The notes beneath the pieces are model-generated. The model searched no databases and was not told the DNA's origin. It was given only the letters and a program-made list of their open reading frames with translations. Shown piece by piece: positions 11,890 to 24,061 of a stretch of DNA of 64,000 bases; within the stretch, counting starts at the first letter, position 1; each line of letters starts with the position of its first letter. This stretch comes from Platynereis dumerilii (Eukaryota; Annelida; Polychaeta; Phyllodocida; Nereididae). The DNA is taken from positions 13,276,439 to 13,340,438 of the forward strand of contig JAPTHN010000004.1 in NCBI GenBank assembly GCA_026936325.1, given 5' to 3'. The translations under genes were made by a program, and so were the position numbers.

Positions 11890-13080
11890 ACCAATTCTAA
11901 AAGGTTGTGTGTGGAATGCTCAAAGTTTGAGAAGGAAATGCAAATGGTTAAGGACTAAAGTATGATCTGGACATCTTTCTTTTCAGTGAGACTTGCTGAT
12001 GATGCAGTTGAAATTGACGAGTTGGAACAAAATGGTGAATATTTCTTTCTCAGTTCACCCCAGTTAGGAAGACCTGGTGGTAGGGTAGGATGCATAATCA
12101 GAACTGGAATTCAAGCAATTAAAAAAGATAACATGAAGACGAAGACCTCTGAGCACATGGAAATCCATTTCCAATTAGATGGAAAAATTGTCACAATTCT
12201 GCTGGTGTACCACCCAGAGCCATCCGACAAAAATAAATGCAGTCTAGCAGAATTTTTTTTTATAGAATTCACTAAATTCCTGGGATCCTTTCGAACATTC
12301 AACAATGAAATCATAATTACTGGTGATTTCAACTTTCATGTGAATAAACCAGGTGATAACAAGGTCACTCAGTTGAACAGCATCCATGAAATGTATGATC
12401 TTCACTCTAAAAAATTTCAGACAAAATTGGTTTTTTAGATTCAAAATGGTTTTTTGAAAAACCAAATTTCAATGCAAAAAACCAAAATGGATTTTTTAAA
12501 AAATTTTGTCCTGGCATTTTTTTGAGTGTTGTACAAAATGTCTCAATGCCAACACACAAAGATGCCAATACACTGGACCTTGTGATTACTCAAGAAAAAT
12601 CTACATTGAATGACTTAAGGGTCAGTGACCTGCTCGATCATAACTGCATGCATTATTTTTGCTATTCCAATAAAGAAAGTGAAAAAACCCAAGAAGAGTA
12701 TCAGCTTAAGAAAAACTAGTAAAATCGATGTCCAAGATTTCAATAAAGATATTGAGAGACATTTGTCTGTCGATGGGCTGGAACAGAAAGATCTCAATGA
12801 ACTTGTTCAACTCTACAACTCTGGACAAACATACTCCCATTATAATGAGAGAAGTAACTCTTCACACACCCGCTCCATTCAACAATGCTGATATCAAGAT
12901 TCTAAAATCCATAAAGAGGAAAGCAGAGGGATTATGGAGGAAAACCAGACTTGAAAATAATTGGGAGTCATTCAAAGAAAAGAGGAATGCATTGAATCTG
13001 CAATTGAGACATCTAAAATCAGAAGATCTGCGAGTGAAGATTAATATATTACAACAAAACAACCCAAGTCAGGGTCACTG
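11890..13080 (+). mobile_element. LINE (CR1/L2-like), endonuclease part
   Basis: The plus strand encodes an apurinic-type endonuclease domain of a non-LTR retrotransposon. Landmarks are SLRRK near the start, GGRVGCIIRTG, LLVYHPEPS, IIITGDFNFHVNKPGDN, then MPTHKDANTLDLVI and DLLDHNCMHY, followed by a linker with TRLENNWESFKEKRNALN. GDFN.H and the PTH...TLDLVI segment are characteristic of the CR1/L2 group. The reading is interrupted by several frame changes and stops and by a 126-bp fold-back MITE at 12403-12528. The reverse transcriptase part resumes at about 15955. The element is dead. Confidence 0.75.
12403..12528. mobile_element. Palindromic fold-back MITE, copy 2, inside the LINE
   Basis: It starts CACTCTAAAAAATTTCAGAC and ends TTTTTTTGAGTG, the same family as 447-635. 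It sits between the codons for MYDL and VVQNVS of the endonuclease, so it entered after the LINE. Confidence 0.75.
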
Positions 13081-13480
13081 AGTAACAATAGCACGAGCTG
13101 TTGTGTGAATTAATATCACTCGAGCCCGCAGGGCGAGAGTGATATTAATTCACACGACAGCAAGTGATATTGTACGAAGTGCCCTGACGCGTGGTTCTTT
13201 TGTTTTTATCACCTGGTTTTACCTCCAATTTTCAATTATAAGGAGAGATTATTTTCTGCCATTACAAAAATGTGCCGTCACCATGGAGCAATAACAGATG
13301 TGACACCACAATCCTATTGTTTTGGCCATTGTTTTGTTTGTGACGTCATCAGGCATCTGAAATGCCGGAGATATCATAACCATTGTTGAAAAATATCGCC
13401 CTTGAAGGGTGGTATTCTTTACAATATCATAGGCCCTGATATTTTGACTGTAAACAGTGATATTCACAGCCAACCAGGTG
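13081..13480. mobile_element. MITE-like segment with perfect hairpin
   Basis: GTGTGAATTAATATCACTC at 13103-13121 is repeated in perfect inverse at 13137-13155 around a GC-rich loop. TATCACCTGGTT near 13207 is mirrored by AACCAGGTGATA near 13473. It is part of the material inserted into the LINE. The borders are uncertain. Confidence 0.5.
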
Positions 13481-13490
13481 ATAAATAACA

Positions 13491-13664
13491 ATAACACTAC
13501 TTTTGAGGGCGCTATGCTGTTTGAATGGCCCAAGGTCATGTCCAGCAGCCCAAGTGATTCAAAGCAGCACAAGCAGCGCGAGGGCTGCTGTGCAATCACG
13601 AGGGCTGCTGGACATCACCGAGGGCCAATCAAACAGCATAGCGCCCGAAAAAAAGTAGTGTTAT
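13491..13664. mobile_element. Inverted-repeat element with GGGCGCTATGC arms
   Basis: ATAACACTACTTTT followed by GGGCGCTATGCTGTTTGA at the left is mirrored by TCAAACAGCATAGCGCCC and AGTAGTGTTAT at the right. The core is GC-rich. It is non-coding. Confidence 0.65.
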
Positions 13665-14516
13665 TACTATAATTATCCATTTGCCAAGCAAATCTTATTC
13701 TAACAATGCCAGAACAATCACCTCAGCGCTTGTTGTTCAATTATGACGTCATCACCGGTAATGTCACAAATGTCATGTGGCAATTGTGACACCATGAGTG
13801 ATGATGTTATAACAGCAAGCTTACCATTATAACGTCACCATTGTTAGCCCTTTGACAATTTGAATTCTACAACAGCCCTCTGAAATGTAAACAAGGGCCG
13901 TTATTGAGAATTGAGGGCCGTTATCCCTTACCGGACTAAAGGGACATTTATGTGCATCCTCAGCTTACTGCCTGTAGGGCCATTTATGTTCCCAAAATAT
14001 GCTGTTGTCCCTGATGACGTCACAATTGCAGTATTGTTTTTTTTGGGACTGAGCAATTGCAGTATTGTTTTTTTCGGACTGAGCAGTCCAGTATGGGTTA
14101 TGAAGAATCAGTAGCCCTCTAAATTTTTCTAATGAACTAGGGAATGGCCCTGCAAGTGGATAATAATTAGGCCTATGCAATAATGCTTTTTTGGGCATTA
14201 CTTGTGATTAATGACTGGCAACCGAGGACCATTATCATTAATACAATATAAGTAGTAGGCCCATATCTTTGAAAATGAAAAAAAAAACTTCAAATTTCCT
14301 AAATATTATCACTTTGATCATACCTGAATTCCACAACGGAAGTTCGGGCCGTTTTTTCGGAAGGATTGATAATTGTCGGACAGAAATTAACACTTAATCT
14401 GTATAGAATGGGGTTAGACGTACATGACACTTTTAAAATTTTTGAAATCAGACAGATACAAGGGAGCTGTGAGGCAAAACTTTTTTTTTGGCAATTGTGG
14501 TGATCCAGCGGTTTCT

Positions 14517-14560
14517 GTGGCGGGCGTTAATGGCGGGCGTTAATCATTAACGCCCGCCAA
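14517..14560. repeat. GGCGGGCGTTAA direct and inverted repeat
   Basis: Two direct copies of GGCGGGCGTTAAT are followed by the inverse ATTAACGCCCGCC, giving a strong hairpin. It lies within AT-rich, gene-free DNA (13665-15300). Confidence 0.7.
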
Positions 14561-15301
14561 TTGTGCATTACAATGTCTTAACAATGGGGCATATCAGTGC
14601 TAATGGCCTACTTAACTGCTATGCAGATTGATAATAATGACTCTTATGCGGATACAAATTAGTTGTTCAAATTAAGGAACTTTACTTTAAACAGAAAGCA
14701 AGAACTACCTCTCCCACTGCACACTAATGAAATGATTTTAATGATTTCTTCGCTTTGGTCTAAGTTGGACTCTACACATAATGAGACTTTAAAATTTAAT
14801 GATAATTATAGAAACTGCCCCTCATGCACTGCAGCACTTCAGAAGTCTATCCCAGATTGACAAATTAAACAATGCCAATTAAACACTGCCACCTTGATCC
14901 CATCATTACAGGAATTCGCGTTGCAGTAGACTTTTTGAGCCAAAAACCAAGCAATTTGGACTCTACATGACGTATGGTAGAAAGCTGCTCATGTGTGCCT
15001 AATATCCAGTCATTTTTGTGTACACAAATAAGCTGTGAAAATAAAATGGTTTCTATCAGTTATTTGTTTAGTTTGGGAAGCCTAAACAATCGCAAATTGT
15101 GAAATTTTGTACATCACACCTCTTGTACAAGTGTGGCCTGCTAATCACCTTGCATGAGCAATGATTGACCATGCCCATGTTTGATCATATCAAACCGCAT
15201 TTTGAGACTGTCAAAAAAGCCATCAATCAATGAAATAATCAATGAACAAATCTGTCAATCATCAGTCAATCAATCTATTTGTCTGTAAATCAATTAATCT
15301 T

Positions 15302-15376
<75 letters not shown>
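15302..15376. repeat. TCTA microsatellite
   Basis: About 19 uninterrupted TCTA units. A partial SINE body follows, and then more TCTA/TCTG repeat to about 15520. Confidence 0.95.
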
Positions 15377-15377
15377 G

Positions 15378-15470
15378 TCCTTCGCCTCATTGCTGTGTCC
15401 TCCTCCTGTCCTAATTAGCCTACCAAGTGCATAAATACAGAACGTAAAGCCCCAACCATCCATCCATCAT
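15378..15470 (+). mobile_element. Truncated SINE, family B
   Basis: It matches the body of the SINE at 8747-8940 from TCCTTCGCCTCATTGC to AAGCCCCAACCATCC. The tRNA-like head is missing. It is embedded in the TCTA repeat. Confidence 0.65.
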
Positions 15471-15954
15471 GTCTATCTATCTGTCTATCTGTCTATCTAT
15501 CTGTGTAGCTGTATCTATATATATTATATCTATCTGTTTCTATATATTTATCTATTTCTTTTTATTTTCGATCTGTCCATATGGATCTAGTTTTTCTCAA
15601 AAGCTCCACTAAATGCGGTCTGCAATGTACATAATATTATATGGAATAACTAATATGTTGACCAGTCAAGTTTCTAATCCAAATGTGCATGTCATGATCA
15701 ATTATGATCAACAACAGCAAGATCAGAAAGGATTTCATTTCACACTTATACTTTGTCTTTGACACTTGGTTTGTCAGTTTGGTTGACAGCTTGATTTGTT
15801 TATATCTGTATACAACAGCCCAAATTAATTATTGGAATGCACAGTGTTGCTACCACACGTCATGTAGAGTACAGTACGTCATGTAAGAAATATTTCAATT
15901 TGCAATTACTCATTTATTTTCCAGTTTTGAACCCAGCGCTTAGTGGGTATTGTT

Positions 15955-17015
15955 TCTAAATTAATATGCCCTATTACCAGGCCAAAAATTATGAGATTTT
16001 TCTGGATAGTTTTAGTCCAGTATTGAAAATAGAAAAGATGCTGAAGATCACATCAATGGAATCCAGCAAGTCTACTTCTACGCGAATTCCTGTAAATGGC
16101 TTTTGTTCAAATGTTATAATGATTACCTCCTAATTGTAACCAAGATTGTCAATAAGTCACTCACACAGGGGGAATTGCCTCTTGAGTTGAAACATGCTTC
16201 AATAAAACCTCTGTTGAAAAAATGTGGACGTGATCTAATCAAAAACAATTATAGACCCGCATGTAATCTGTCTTTCCTTGGCAAACTAATTAAACTTCTG
16301 TTATTAAACAATATACTGGCTATCGGACTACAAGCAACATGGATGATGAGAAACAGTCAGTTTAGAGAAAATACCACAGCACTGAAACCCTCCTGACAAA
16401 GATCCATGATGGTATTATGTAGAATAAGGAGGCGAGGTAACAATGCTTGAAGTATAGGACCTTTCAGCCACTTTTGACAAAATTGGTCAGAAGATTCTAC
16501 TGGAATGTTTGGAAAGCAGGTACGGCGTTCATGATTCCGCACAATGTTGGTTCAAGTCATACATTTCTGAAAGGTCGCAGTCAGTTATAACCAATGACAA
16601 ACCATCAACCAAGCTGCCACTGAAATTTGGAGTTCCCCAAGGTTTCAAAATTAGCGCCAATCCTCTTTAATTCATACATCTCCTCCATTAAACGAAGCGG
16701 CTGAAAAAAAAAGGTCAAAGACCAAAAGTATGCTGATGACCAGCAACTTATTCTCTCTTTCAAACCAACTTTCTTAGATCAGGGAAATGTGGTAGTTAAA
16801 ATGTAAAAGTGCATTGCTGAAATTAGGAAATTTCTCCTTGAAAATGAGCTTTGTAACAATGGAGAAAAAACTGAACTACTGCTCATTGGTAATCCACACC
16901 AACATAACAAACTCGAAGCATCGTCAATTTATGTCAATTTATGTTGACAATGTCAAAATTAATGCGCCTGATCATGCCAGAAATCTAGGTGTAATCTTTG
17001 ACAAAAAAAAGAACT
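15955..17015 (+). mobile_element. LINE (CR1/L2-like), reverse transcriptase part
   Basis: The plus strand encodes IVTKIVNKSL, then ASIKPLLKKCG and NNYRPACNLSFLGKL (RT motif 0-2 region), FGVPQG, and KYADDQQLILSF (the catalytic YADD-type box). The piece ends in HARNLGVIFDKK. Stops and frame changes occur throughout. It is probably the same element as the endonuclease part at 11890-13080, with about 2.9 kb of later insertions between the two. The group is assigned from the motif style only. Confidence 0.75.
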
Positions 17016-17096
17016 AGGAAAAACAAGTCAGCTAGACAGACAAACAGATGGACATACAGTTTTTATTTAGGATCATTCTAGAAAAAGTAATCTTAC

Positions 17097-18021
17097 TTGG
17101 ACATGGCAGGTCATCCACCGTCACGTCTGTCCATGGTTTTCCTGAGCAGGAATCCCGTTCCACTGTAATGCCTGTGTTCATCTTTGCCCAGCAGATGTAC
17201 TTATCACAAGGAAGAGGGTTGCTGCCAAGGTAAATTCTCAATCCTGTACAACTCGCTCCACGGCAGTAAGTGTAGGCATTTTCAACCCTGGTCAGCTGGT
17301 TATCTGTCAAGTTAAGAATCTTCAATTGAGGCATGTGTTGAATGTTGCTCATGTCAAAGTGGCTCAGTTCATTTTCTGATAAAATCAGTTCTTGCATTGC
17401 AGGCAGCTTCAGGACACCATTTACTCGTTTCAAGCCATTGCCACTCAAAGACAGATATTCCAATGCATTGCATCCATCCAGTTTTGCTGCATCAAGTGTT
17501 TCTATTTTGTTATTGTACAGATAGAGTTTTCTGAGGGTTGAAGCAGATCTGGTTACATTTGGGACAGCAGTAACCTGGTTGTCATATAGTTGGAGAGTAT
17601 TCAGATTAGAATAACGCACCACTTGGTCCCAAGTTGCATTAGATATCTGACAATGATGCATAAGGAGGTGTCTCAGGGAGGCGTCAATAGCGGGAAAGAA
17701 CAGGACAGTTTTGATTGGATTGATTGAGAGTTGAAGAAGCTCCAGAGATGTGTTGTCAAATGCATCCGGAGAGATGCTACTGATGTTGTTGTAGTTCAAG
17801 TGCAGCGCCTCCAGCTGTTTAAAGAGTGAGAAATCTGTACTCCGGAGGGTGGTCAATTGGTTTCCTGTTAGAAACACTTCTACTGAAGTGATAGGAATAT
17901 CAGTAGGAACTGCCGTCAATCCAGCGTATTTCTTGCTGTATGTAGGTGTTTGAGCCTCAGCAGTCAAGGAGATTAACAGCACCAACCCCAGCGAGAGTAG
18001 AATTAGATCATGCATTGCCAT
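17097..18021 (-). CDS. Secreted leucine-rich-repeat protein
   Basis: The minus-strand reading frame starts with a signal peptide (MAMHDLILLSLGLVLLISL, cleavage likely after AEA). About nine leucine-rich repeats follow, with LxxLxLxxN signatures such as LEALHLNYNNI, LNTLQLYDNQV, LRKLYLYNNKI and LKILNLTDNQL. A C-terminal LRR cap has cysteines in NPLPCDKYICW, RDSC and DLPC. No membrane segment is visible. The frame runs on to a stop at 17032, but a strong donor, CCAA|GTAAGA, lies at 17097 right after the cap, so I infer a further short exon and take the coding exon to end there. An acceptor (TTTTAACCAG) lies 10 bp upstream of the ATG. A donor at about 19313 (AAAG|GTAGGTAC) could belong to a 5' untranslated exon. 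Ligand unknown; such proteins often serve adhesion or innate recognition. Confidence 0.75.
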
Positions 18022-18100
18022 GATGACTAACCTGGTTAAAACATTCTTTCATTAGATTAAAAAAACAATTCAGCATTGATCAAGGAAGTGAATTTCATAA

Positions 18101-18516
18101 GGGACCGCTCAGAATTTATGACTGGGGGGGGGTGGGACTTTTGCTGGAACTTCCCGTCAAAAATTGATACCCCCCTTGAGTTTCATGCGGATTTTTAGTA
18201 CCCCACCCTTATGTTTCATGCAGATTTTTAGTACCCCCTCCCCCTCGGCATATAAAGCAATACACACATATATACTGTTATACACAGCCACGCGTACCGA
18301 TTCGCGTCATTTCGCGGACTTTTGCAGGTAAAAAAGTCCAAATAAAATTAGTTTATGCCTATTTTTTAACATTTTTTCTTTGTTTAAATTTCTTATCCTC
18401 CCTTGAAAGTGTTGCCAAAAACTAATACCCCCCCGCCCCTTGAAACATGTGTGAAAAGTTAGTGCCCCCTCGGCCAAAACTGCCACCCCCCCAGGTCATA
18501 AATTCTGAACGGTCCC
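18101..18516. mobile_element. PIF/Harbinger-type MITE, copy 1
   Basis: The ends are GGGACCGCTCAGAATTTATG and CATAAATTCTGAACGGTCCC, flanked by TAA on both sides (18098-18100 and 18517-18519). TWA duplications with GG-starting ends are characteristic of PIF/Harbinger elements. It lies just upstream of the LRR gene. Copies: 33524-33932 and 37623-37979. Confidence 0.8.
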
Positions 18517-18519
18517 TAA

Positions 18520-20301
18520 CAGGTCTGTAATTAAACGCATGTAAAAGAGATATTCCAAGTGACATCAATTCGAGGGTAAGTTTACCAACTGTCAACTAAT
18601 GCCAGACACCGACCTTATAAGCCAAACAGTACGGAAAAAAAGTAGAATCTTCAACCAACAATTAACCAGTTATCGTCATATACCTTTTAAGTTGAGAGTG
18701 ATATATGCCTAAATTTCTATAGACCTGGATTCCATGCCATTTCAATTGGCACAATTGGAACCATTGATTTGCTTAACTGTAACCTGTAACACCTCCACGA
18801 ATGTTAGTATTGGCAGGTTTAGCAGAAGCCTCAACATCTCCTTGTTTTCTCATATTCACTAAGTACAATTTTGCAGTCCAGATACGTCATCAGAGTTTAG
18901 GTAATTTCTTACAAGGTTATTGCAGCATGATTTATCTAGACAGATCTTGATTAGACTTAAGTTCTGACCTTTACATATAGCATTACTCTATTTGGTAAAC
19001 TATTGACAAAACTAGTCAGATTATTTTTAAAATAAATAAGATAAAGCATTATTGATAGGTTAGAGCCATGACAGAATTAAATATATTTAGAACTGAGAGT
19101 TCATCAGACTATTAATCTTTTTTCGCACCAAGGGCAGATAACAGTGGTGATGATCTCAGGAATTTTCTGAGACGCAGTGGTGTTTTAATGAATTTAGACT
19201 GAATTGTTTTTCGAGTTCAGAAGTACTACCTCTTTTAAGCGAAAAACACTCGTCTGCATAAAAAAAATAATTGGTTGAAGCAACACATGAAACATTTAGT
19301 ACCTACCTTTATAAGGTGAAGAGCTGATGAAGTACCTCAGGTGCTTAGTGATTAGCGCAATGAATACTAACTGTCAACCTGAGAAACACGTTGCCAACAT
19401 CAAATGTCGCTTTTTGATTGGAAGATTCGCAACCAGGGCTCAGCATGCAGTTACAACCAGTCTCGATCTGCGAACGAAAAGTGATTAATAAATAAGCCAA
19501 CTCATATTTCATTTATAAAAGATTATGAGCCTGGCAAAAACAATTTTTGCAAAAGAATCAATTGGCTTTAAGTTGTCATAATAATGTCAAAGATAGACAT
19601 CAATTTCTTTTTAAGCATTTTTATGATGTTTGTCTCTATGACTTTCCTGTGATCTCCTCCATAGTTACTGGGGGAAGGACAGATAAGAGGTCAGATTCAG
19701 CACAAAAGTTTAGTCAAGTAAATTGTTATTCTTTTAATGTCTCTGCTCTCTACCGTGCCAGTTTGATAAGCGGGTCTGCTTTTCTAGCTTCCGAAAGTTT
19801 ACAATCATTTTCACACAACATTTGCAGAACAACAAGTTCATTTTGGTACAAAATCTTCAGCTCAAATTAGTGTATTTAGAATTATAAAATCGAAGTGATG
19901 TCATAAAGCTATAGCTGTCATACCTTGTTATTAGTTATTAGTGAGAAGAGTTAGCGGACTGGCCTAGCCCAGCAATACACGAATCACGCTCTTTCTGCCT
20001 GCTTGAAGGACACTGAAAAACCTGCTGCTAAAACGTTATTAGAAAATACCCAAAATAACTTGCTGTTCAGATATCATAACAAGGAAGGACATCGGAAAAT
20101 CATTGTTAAAATATTATGACGATTGGGCCATGGCCTCCTCAGACCAAAAATGGACATGGGGAAGATAGGAATGCACATTATTTTACTTTTGGTTTCAATG
20201 GCAACAAGTTAACCCCTATTTAAAATTAATCTGAACAGAGTTTTTCTAGATTAGTTGCAAAATAGCTCTGTATTATCTGATTCAAATATTGTGTTTCTGG
20301 A
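18520..20301. other. Upstream region of the LRR gene
   Basis: It probably holds the LRR gene's 5' untranslated exon, ending at about 19313, and its promoter, but no core promoter motif can be placed with confidence. No other gene is seen. Confidence 0.35.
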
Positions 20302-20622
20302 CATGGGCGTAATTTGGCGGGGGACGGGGGGGACATGTCCCCCCCCACATTTTTGACCCCGGGGGACAAAATATGAAATGTCCCCCCCACTTTTTTGTGT
20401 GAAAATAAAAAAAGTAGTAATGGCCTTTGGATTCAATTTGATAGGGAGCAGTTCTAAAAGACATTTCCCAACTTTCTGCTTGGGCAGGCTACCATGCCAT
20501 ACAAAACTTTAAAATTCATGAATGTAAGCCCAATTGACTTTGTTTATTCGCGGATTTGACGGCCGATTCTGACCGCGTCACCGCGTGTCCCCCCCACATT
20601 TGCCGCAAAAATTACGCCCCTG
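20302..20622. mobile_element. hAT-type MITE, family 3
   Basis: The ends are CATGGGCGTAATTTGGCGG and CCGCAAAAATTACGCCCCTG, flanked by TTTCTGGA and TTTCTGCA, a 7/8 match that gives an 8-bp duplication. Internal C- and G-tracts form a hairpin. It is non-coding. Confidence 0.8.
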
Positions 20623-20759
20623 TTTCTGCATACGCCGAAGATAGAGCAAAAGTTATGACAAGTTGGACAAAACTTTTTGAAAAACCAAATCGGATCAGCC
20701 TATAATTTGACAATCAATAATAATCTTGAAAAATAATCAGGACTGTTTGTCATTTTCCA

Positions 20760-21100
20760 ACTGCATCATCTTTCCATCAAGAAGGTATTTTATGATACGG
20801 AGAGCCACTTCCGTACTTCACCAGCTCTGACTATCAGAAATAAGGCTTCTAGTTTAATTCAAAGGAACAGTACAGCAAAACTGACTGATTTTTTAAAAGA
20901 TAAGGGGCAGGAGATGTGCCTTATCCACAAGTGTTTTTTTTTTTTCATTTACAGATTATCTTCGTATACGTTATAATAATTATTATTCATCTTTTTGTCT
21001 TTTTCGTACAAATATTCTATCAGCCTGGCTAATACTATTTGCAATCATAAATTGGTCAAATCTGACCTGTTAGAAATTGACTTGTGAATTCTGTCTCCAG
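20760..21100. repeat. Dispersed duplicate segment, copy 1
   Basis: The motifs TTTTATGATAC, AGCCACTTCC and AAAGATAAGGGGCAG recur in the same order at 21690-22390. The later copy has a SINE in it. The nature of the unit is unknown. Confidence 0.55.
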
Positions 21101-21689
21101 CATTAGGCCTGTTTCACACTATCGGGGGACAAGAGCTAGTGAAACACATTTATAATCATTAAAATATCATTATTAGAACATTATTATGAAGGAAACTGAA
21201 TGAATATGTTTCAGTAAATTTTACTTGATACAACTCTTCTGACAATCATCCTCTTTACAATTGTGACAACTTCAAAAATTGTACTTACATTGCTCATCAA
21301 TTGGGATAAAAAAGTAATTTCACTTTCCAGTGACAATCATAGCTTCACATTTGAATGCTTCGGTACCTACCTGTAAAAATGTAATGAGCAGTTTAGGTCC
21401 CGTTGGTTTTCTGTTATTAGTTTCATCAATGCAAATTGTCAGCTTGAAAAAATTTTTTGCACGTTGTTGTAGTACACAGCCTTTTTTAGTCAAACGATTT
21501 ATAATCTGTGCCAAATAAGCAAAAGAACCACCCGCCTGCACCGAGGTCCATAGAAGAATTGATTTTGTATGTAAAATGTATGTGGGTAATAAAAGTCAAG
21601 GCTAAAATACAGCTTTCTGAAAGGAATCAATTAGTTTTATATCATTTGGTAATATCTCAGTGCGGATCAATTCCATTTCCAAATTTCTA

Positions 21690-22390
21690 CATCAGTTTTC
21701 AATCAAGATGGCATTTTATGATACTGAAAGCCACTTCCACACTTCAGAAACTTTTGTCAAAAACCATTCTATATTGTATTCAGATTAAATCTCCTAATAA
21801 CAGAAATCCATCTGCATCATTTATTACTTACAGAGCTTCCAGTATGGTTCAAAGGAACAGAAGAAAAGTGAGGGATCTTTGAAAGATAAGGGGCAGACGA
21901 TGTGCCCTATCCTTAATGCATGCAATTTTTTCAGAGATAAATTTTCTATGTGTTTCAAAGAGTTCCTCCGTGGCCTAATGGTTAAGAGTGCTCGTTTGCA
22001 AAACCACTGGCTCTGAGGGCGTGGGTTTGAATCCCACCCCGGAACTCAATTTAGTCCGAGCCCATGGAACATTAAATGGAGGCGGGTTGTATCCAGTGTT
22101 CTATGCTGGGGCAACTGAAAGACCCTGGGCATCCCTGAATTAATAGGGTATGTACCAGACTCACAGTCTTCTCATCTCATCATCATACGGCGATCGCCTG
22201 TCTCGATATAGCCCACTAAGGTGCTGCAGAGGCGTAAAACACAAACAAACAAACAAAACAAAAATCTATGTGTTTCAACAACATCTTCAATTGCTATTTT
22301 CTTTTGAGTTTTATGAGTCTAGCTTATATTTCTTGCAATTATGAATTGGGTAAAAGTGACCTCTCTAGCTTTAAATTCACAATACCATGT
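21690..22390. repeat. Dispersed duplicate segment, copy 2, split by a SINE
   Basis: The second copy of the 20760-21100 unit is interrupted by the SINE at 21959-22264. Short open frames inside differ between the copies, so coding is unlikely. Confidence 0.55.
21959..22264 (+). mobile_element. tRNA-derived SINE, family A, copy 1
   Basis: A tRNA-like head has an A box at TGGCCTAATGGTTAAG and a B box at GGGTTTGAATCCC. The body contains GGCGGGTTGTATCCAGTGTT, and the tail is AAAC-repeat. A 14-bp target duplication, TCTATGTGTTTCAA, lies at 21945-21958 and 22265-22278. Other copies: 55414-55710 and, in reverse, 53190-53505. Confidence 0.85.
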
Positions 22391-22469
22391 TATGGACTGA
22401 GTGATAATGTTCCGTCAACATCATAAAAAGTACTTCAAGTATGTATAAGATCAATATTTCACAATCAGT

Positions 22470-22626
22470 AGCAGATCTAGAATGGTTTGTTAAGGTGGGT
22501 CTAAACCCCCACCCAATCCCTCAACTTCAGATTTCAATGTAAAAAATAAACTGTGTTTGAATCAAAGTATTTAGTACATTTTATATTTTAAACCCCCTTT
22601 CCTTGGCATTTCTGGATCCGCCCCTG
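22470..22626. mobile_element. Short MITE-like repeat
   Basis: It starts GCAGATCTAGAATGG and ends GGCATTTCTGGATCCGCCCC, and contains a central AAACCCCCACCC tract. It is related to 915-1066. Confidence 0.5.
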
Positions 22627-23203
22627 CCAACGCTAGTAATTGCCTGCAAAAGCTGAAAAATTAAAGCCCAGCAGGAATGGACCAGTTGGAGGACCAGTGT
22701 TTTGCTGTTTTATTGTAATTTTTGTCAATACAAATTAACAATACATATGCAAAGACCAACAAAAGCATTTTGCAAATGCACGCAGAAACATGACTTGAAC
22801 GTAAAACGCTTGTGTTATTGCAACATAAAAGCAAAGTGAACTCATTCTTTATTGCTTTGTTTACATATGGTAAAAAAGTTACTGATATTGAAAATTCATG
22901 AAAGTCAAACATTGCGGTTGTTAAGGAGTTTATCAGTAAACAAATATCTCAAATGGTGTTTGTGGCCCTTTATATGTACAAAGATAAATGCATTGGGCCA
23001 TGGGAGGAAAGTACCGAAGTTAACAGGACAACTTTTTATTCAGTGTAATAAAATGTTGGCAGCAATATTAGTAAAACAACTTATAGACAATAACAAACTA
23101 TTCATTCAAAAATATTTTTCTGTTTGTCTCATGAGTTACAATTAACATAATAAATTTCCTGTCATTGAATTCTCATTTCTTTCATTGATCCCACATGGCT
23201 AGG
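22627..23203. other. No gene seen
   Basis: AT-rich DNA without supported features. Confidence 0.4.
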
Positions 23204-23211
23204 TGCTTGTC

Positions 23212-23363
23212 AGTGGCGGATCCAGACAGGGTCATCTAGGGGGGGCCGGGCGTGTTTCGGCATTCGCGGACCCGCGTCGCAGCGTATTTTCTTCAAAATA
23301 CTATTATTAATCTCAGTGGTCTAGGGGGGGCCTGGGCCCCCTAGGCCCCCCTGTATCCGCCAC
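23212..23363. mobile_element. hAT-type MITE, family 4
   Basis: The ends are AGTGGCGGATCC and ATCCGCCAC, flanked by the perfect 8-bp duplication TGCTTGTC at 23204-23211 and 23364-23371. The GC-rich interior has inverted GGGGGGCC tracts. It is 152 bp and non-coding. Confidence 0.8.
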
Positions 23364-24061
23364 TGCTTGTCACTGTCCGGAACTCTATTAGTACTACAGT
23401 TTCGATGTTTTAAAAGTGGCGCATGTCCTTTTGCTAGGAAATAACAACCAGTTCCTCGTTTTTTTGAGAGGATGGGATTTGATGGTAAGCTGTTTTCCGT
23501 GTTATCAGCACTACGAGCATCGCACAGTTTGTACAACTGAAGTGAAACACAGAAACTTTGTCTTGTCTATTGAAGGAGTATTTCAATAAAATAAAAACCC
23601 TCTTATTTGATGTTATTGCTGATTTAGCCCGCCCAATTTCCAAGAGGACAATATTTGACAGCTTTGACCTTTGACTATTCAATGCAGGATTCTGAAGAGA
23701 CTAATCATAATTGTTGTATGTAATTCTGCAGTTGAACTTCTGGGACCATTTTGAAAGTGTTTGCACCTCGGCTTTTAAAAACTTACTGGTAGCTCAGGAC
23801 TGAAAAAAAAATCCTCAGTGACACTTGCCTAATTTTCAAATGAGACAGTCAATTTTGGTCAAAATCACACAAATACATTTTTTTCGAGCAGTTATCAACC
23901 GATTTCAGTCATTTTTTCAATGCTGTAGGTCCGTCTCAGTGTGTTTAATCATTCTAAGTAACATTTTTCCACATATGCGCATGGAATTTCTGATATTTTA
24001 GATATTCCGTAACTTTCCAGAGCGTACCCCGATTGAAAAACAACCCTTCACCTTTCTGTCA

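Noticed and set aside
20251-20464. Glycine/proline-rich short frames
   Set aside because: They lie inside a hAT-type MITE and come from its G and C tracts.
21959-22035. tRNA gene-like sequence (also at 8747, 41860, 53430, 55325 and 55416)
   Set aside because: A and B boxes are present, but the stems are incomplete and SINE bodies, tails and target duplications follow. These are SINE heads.
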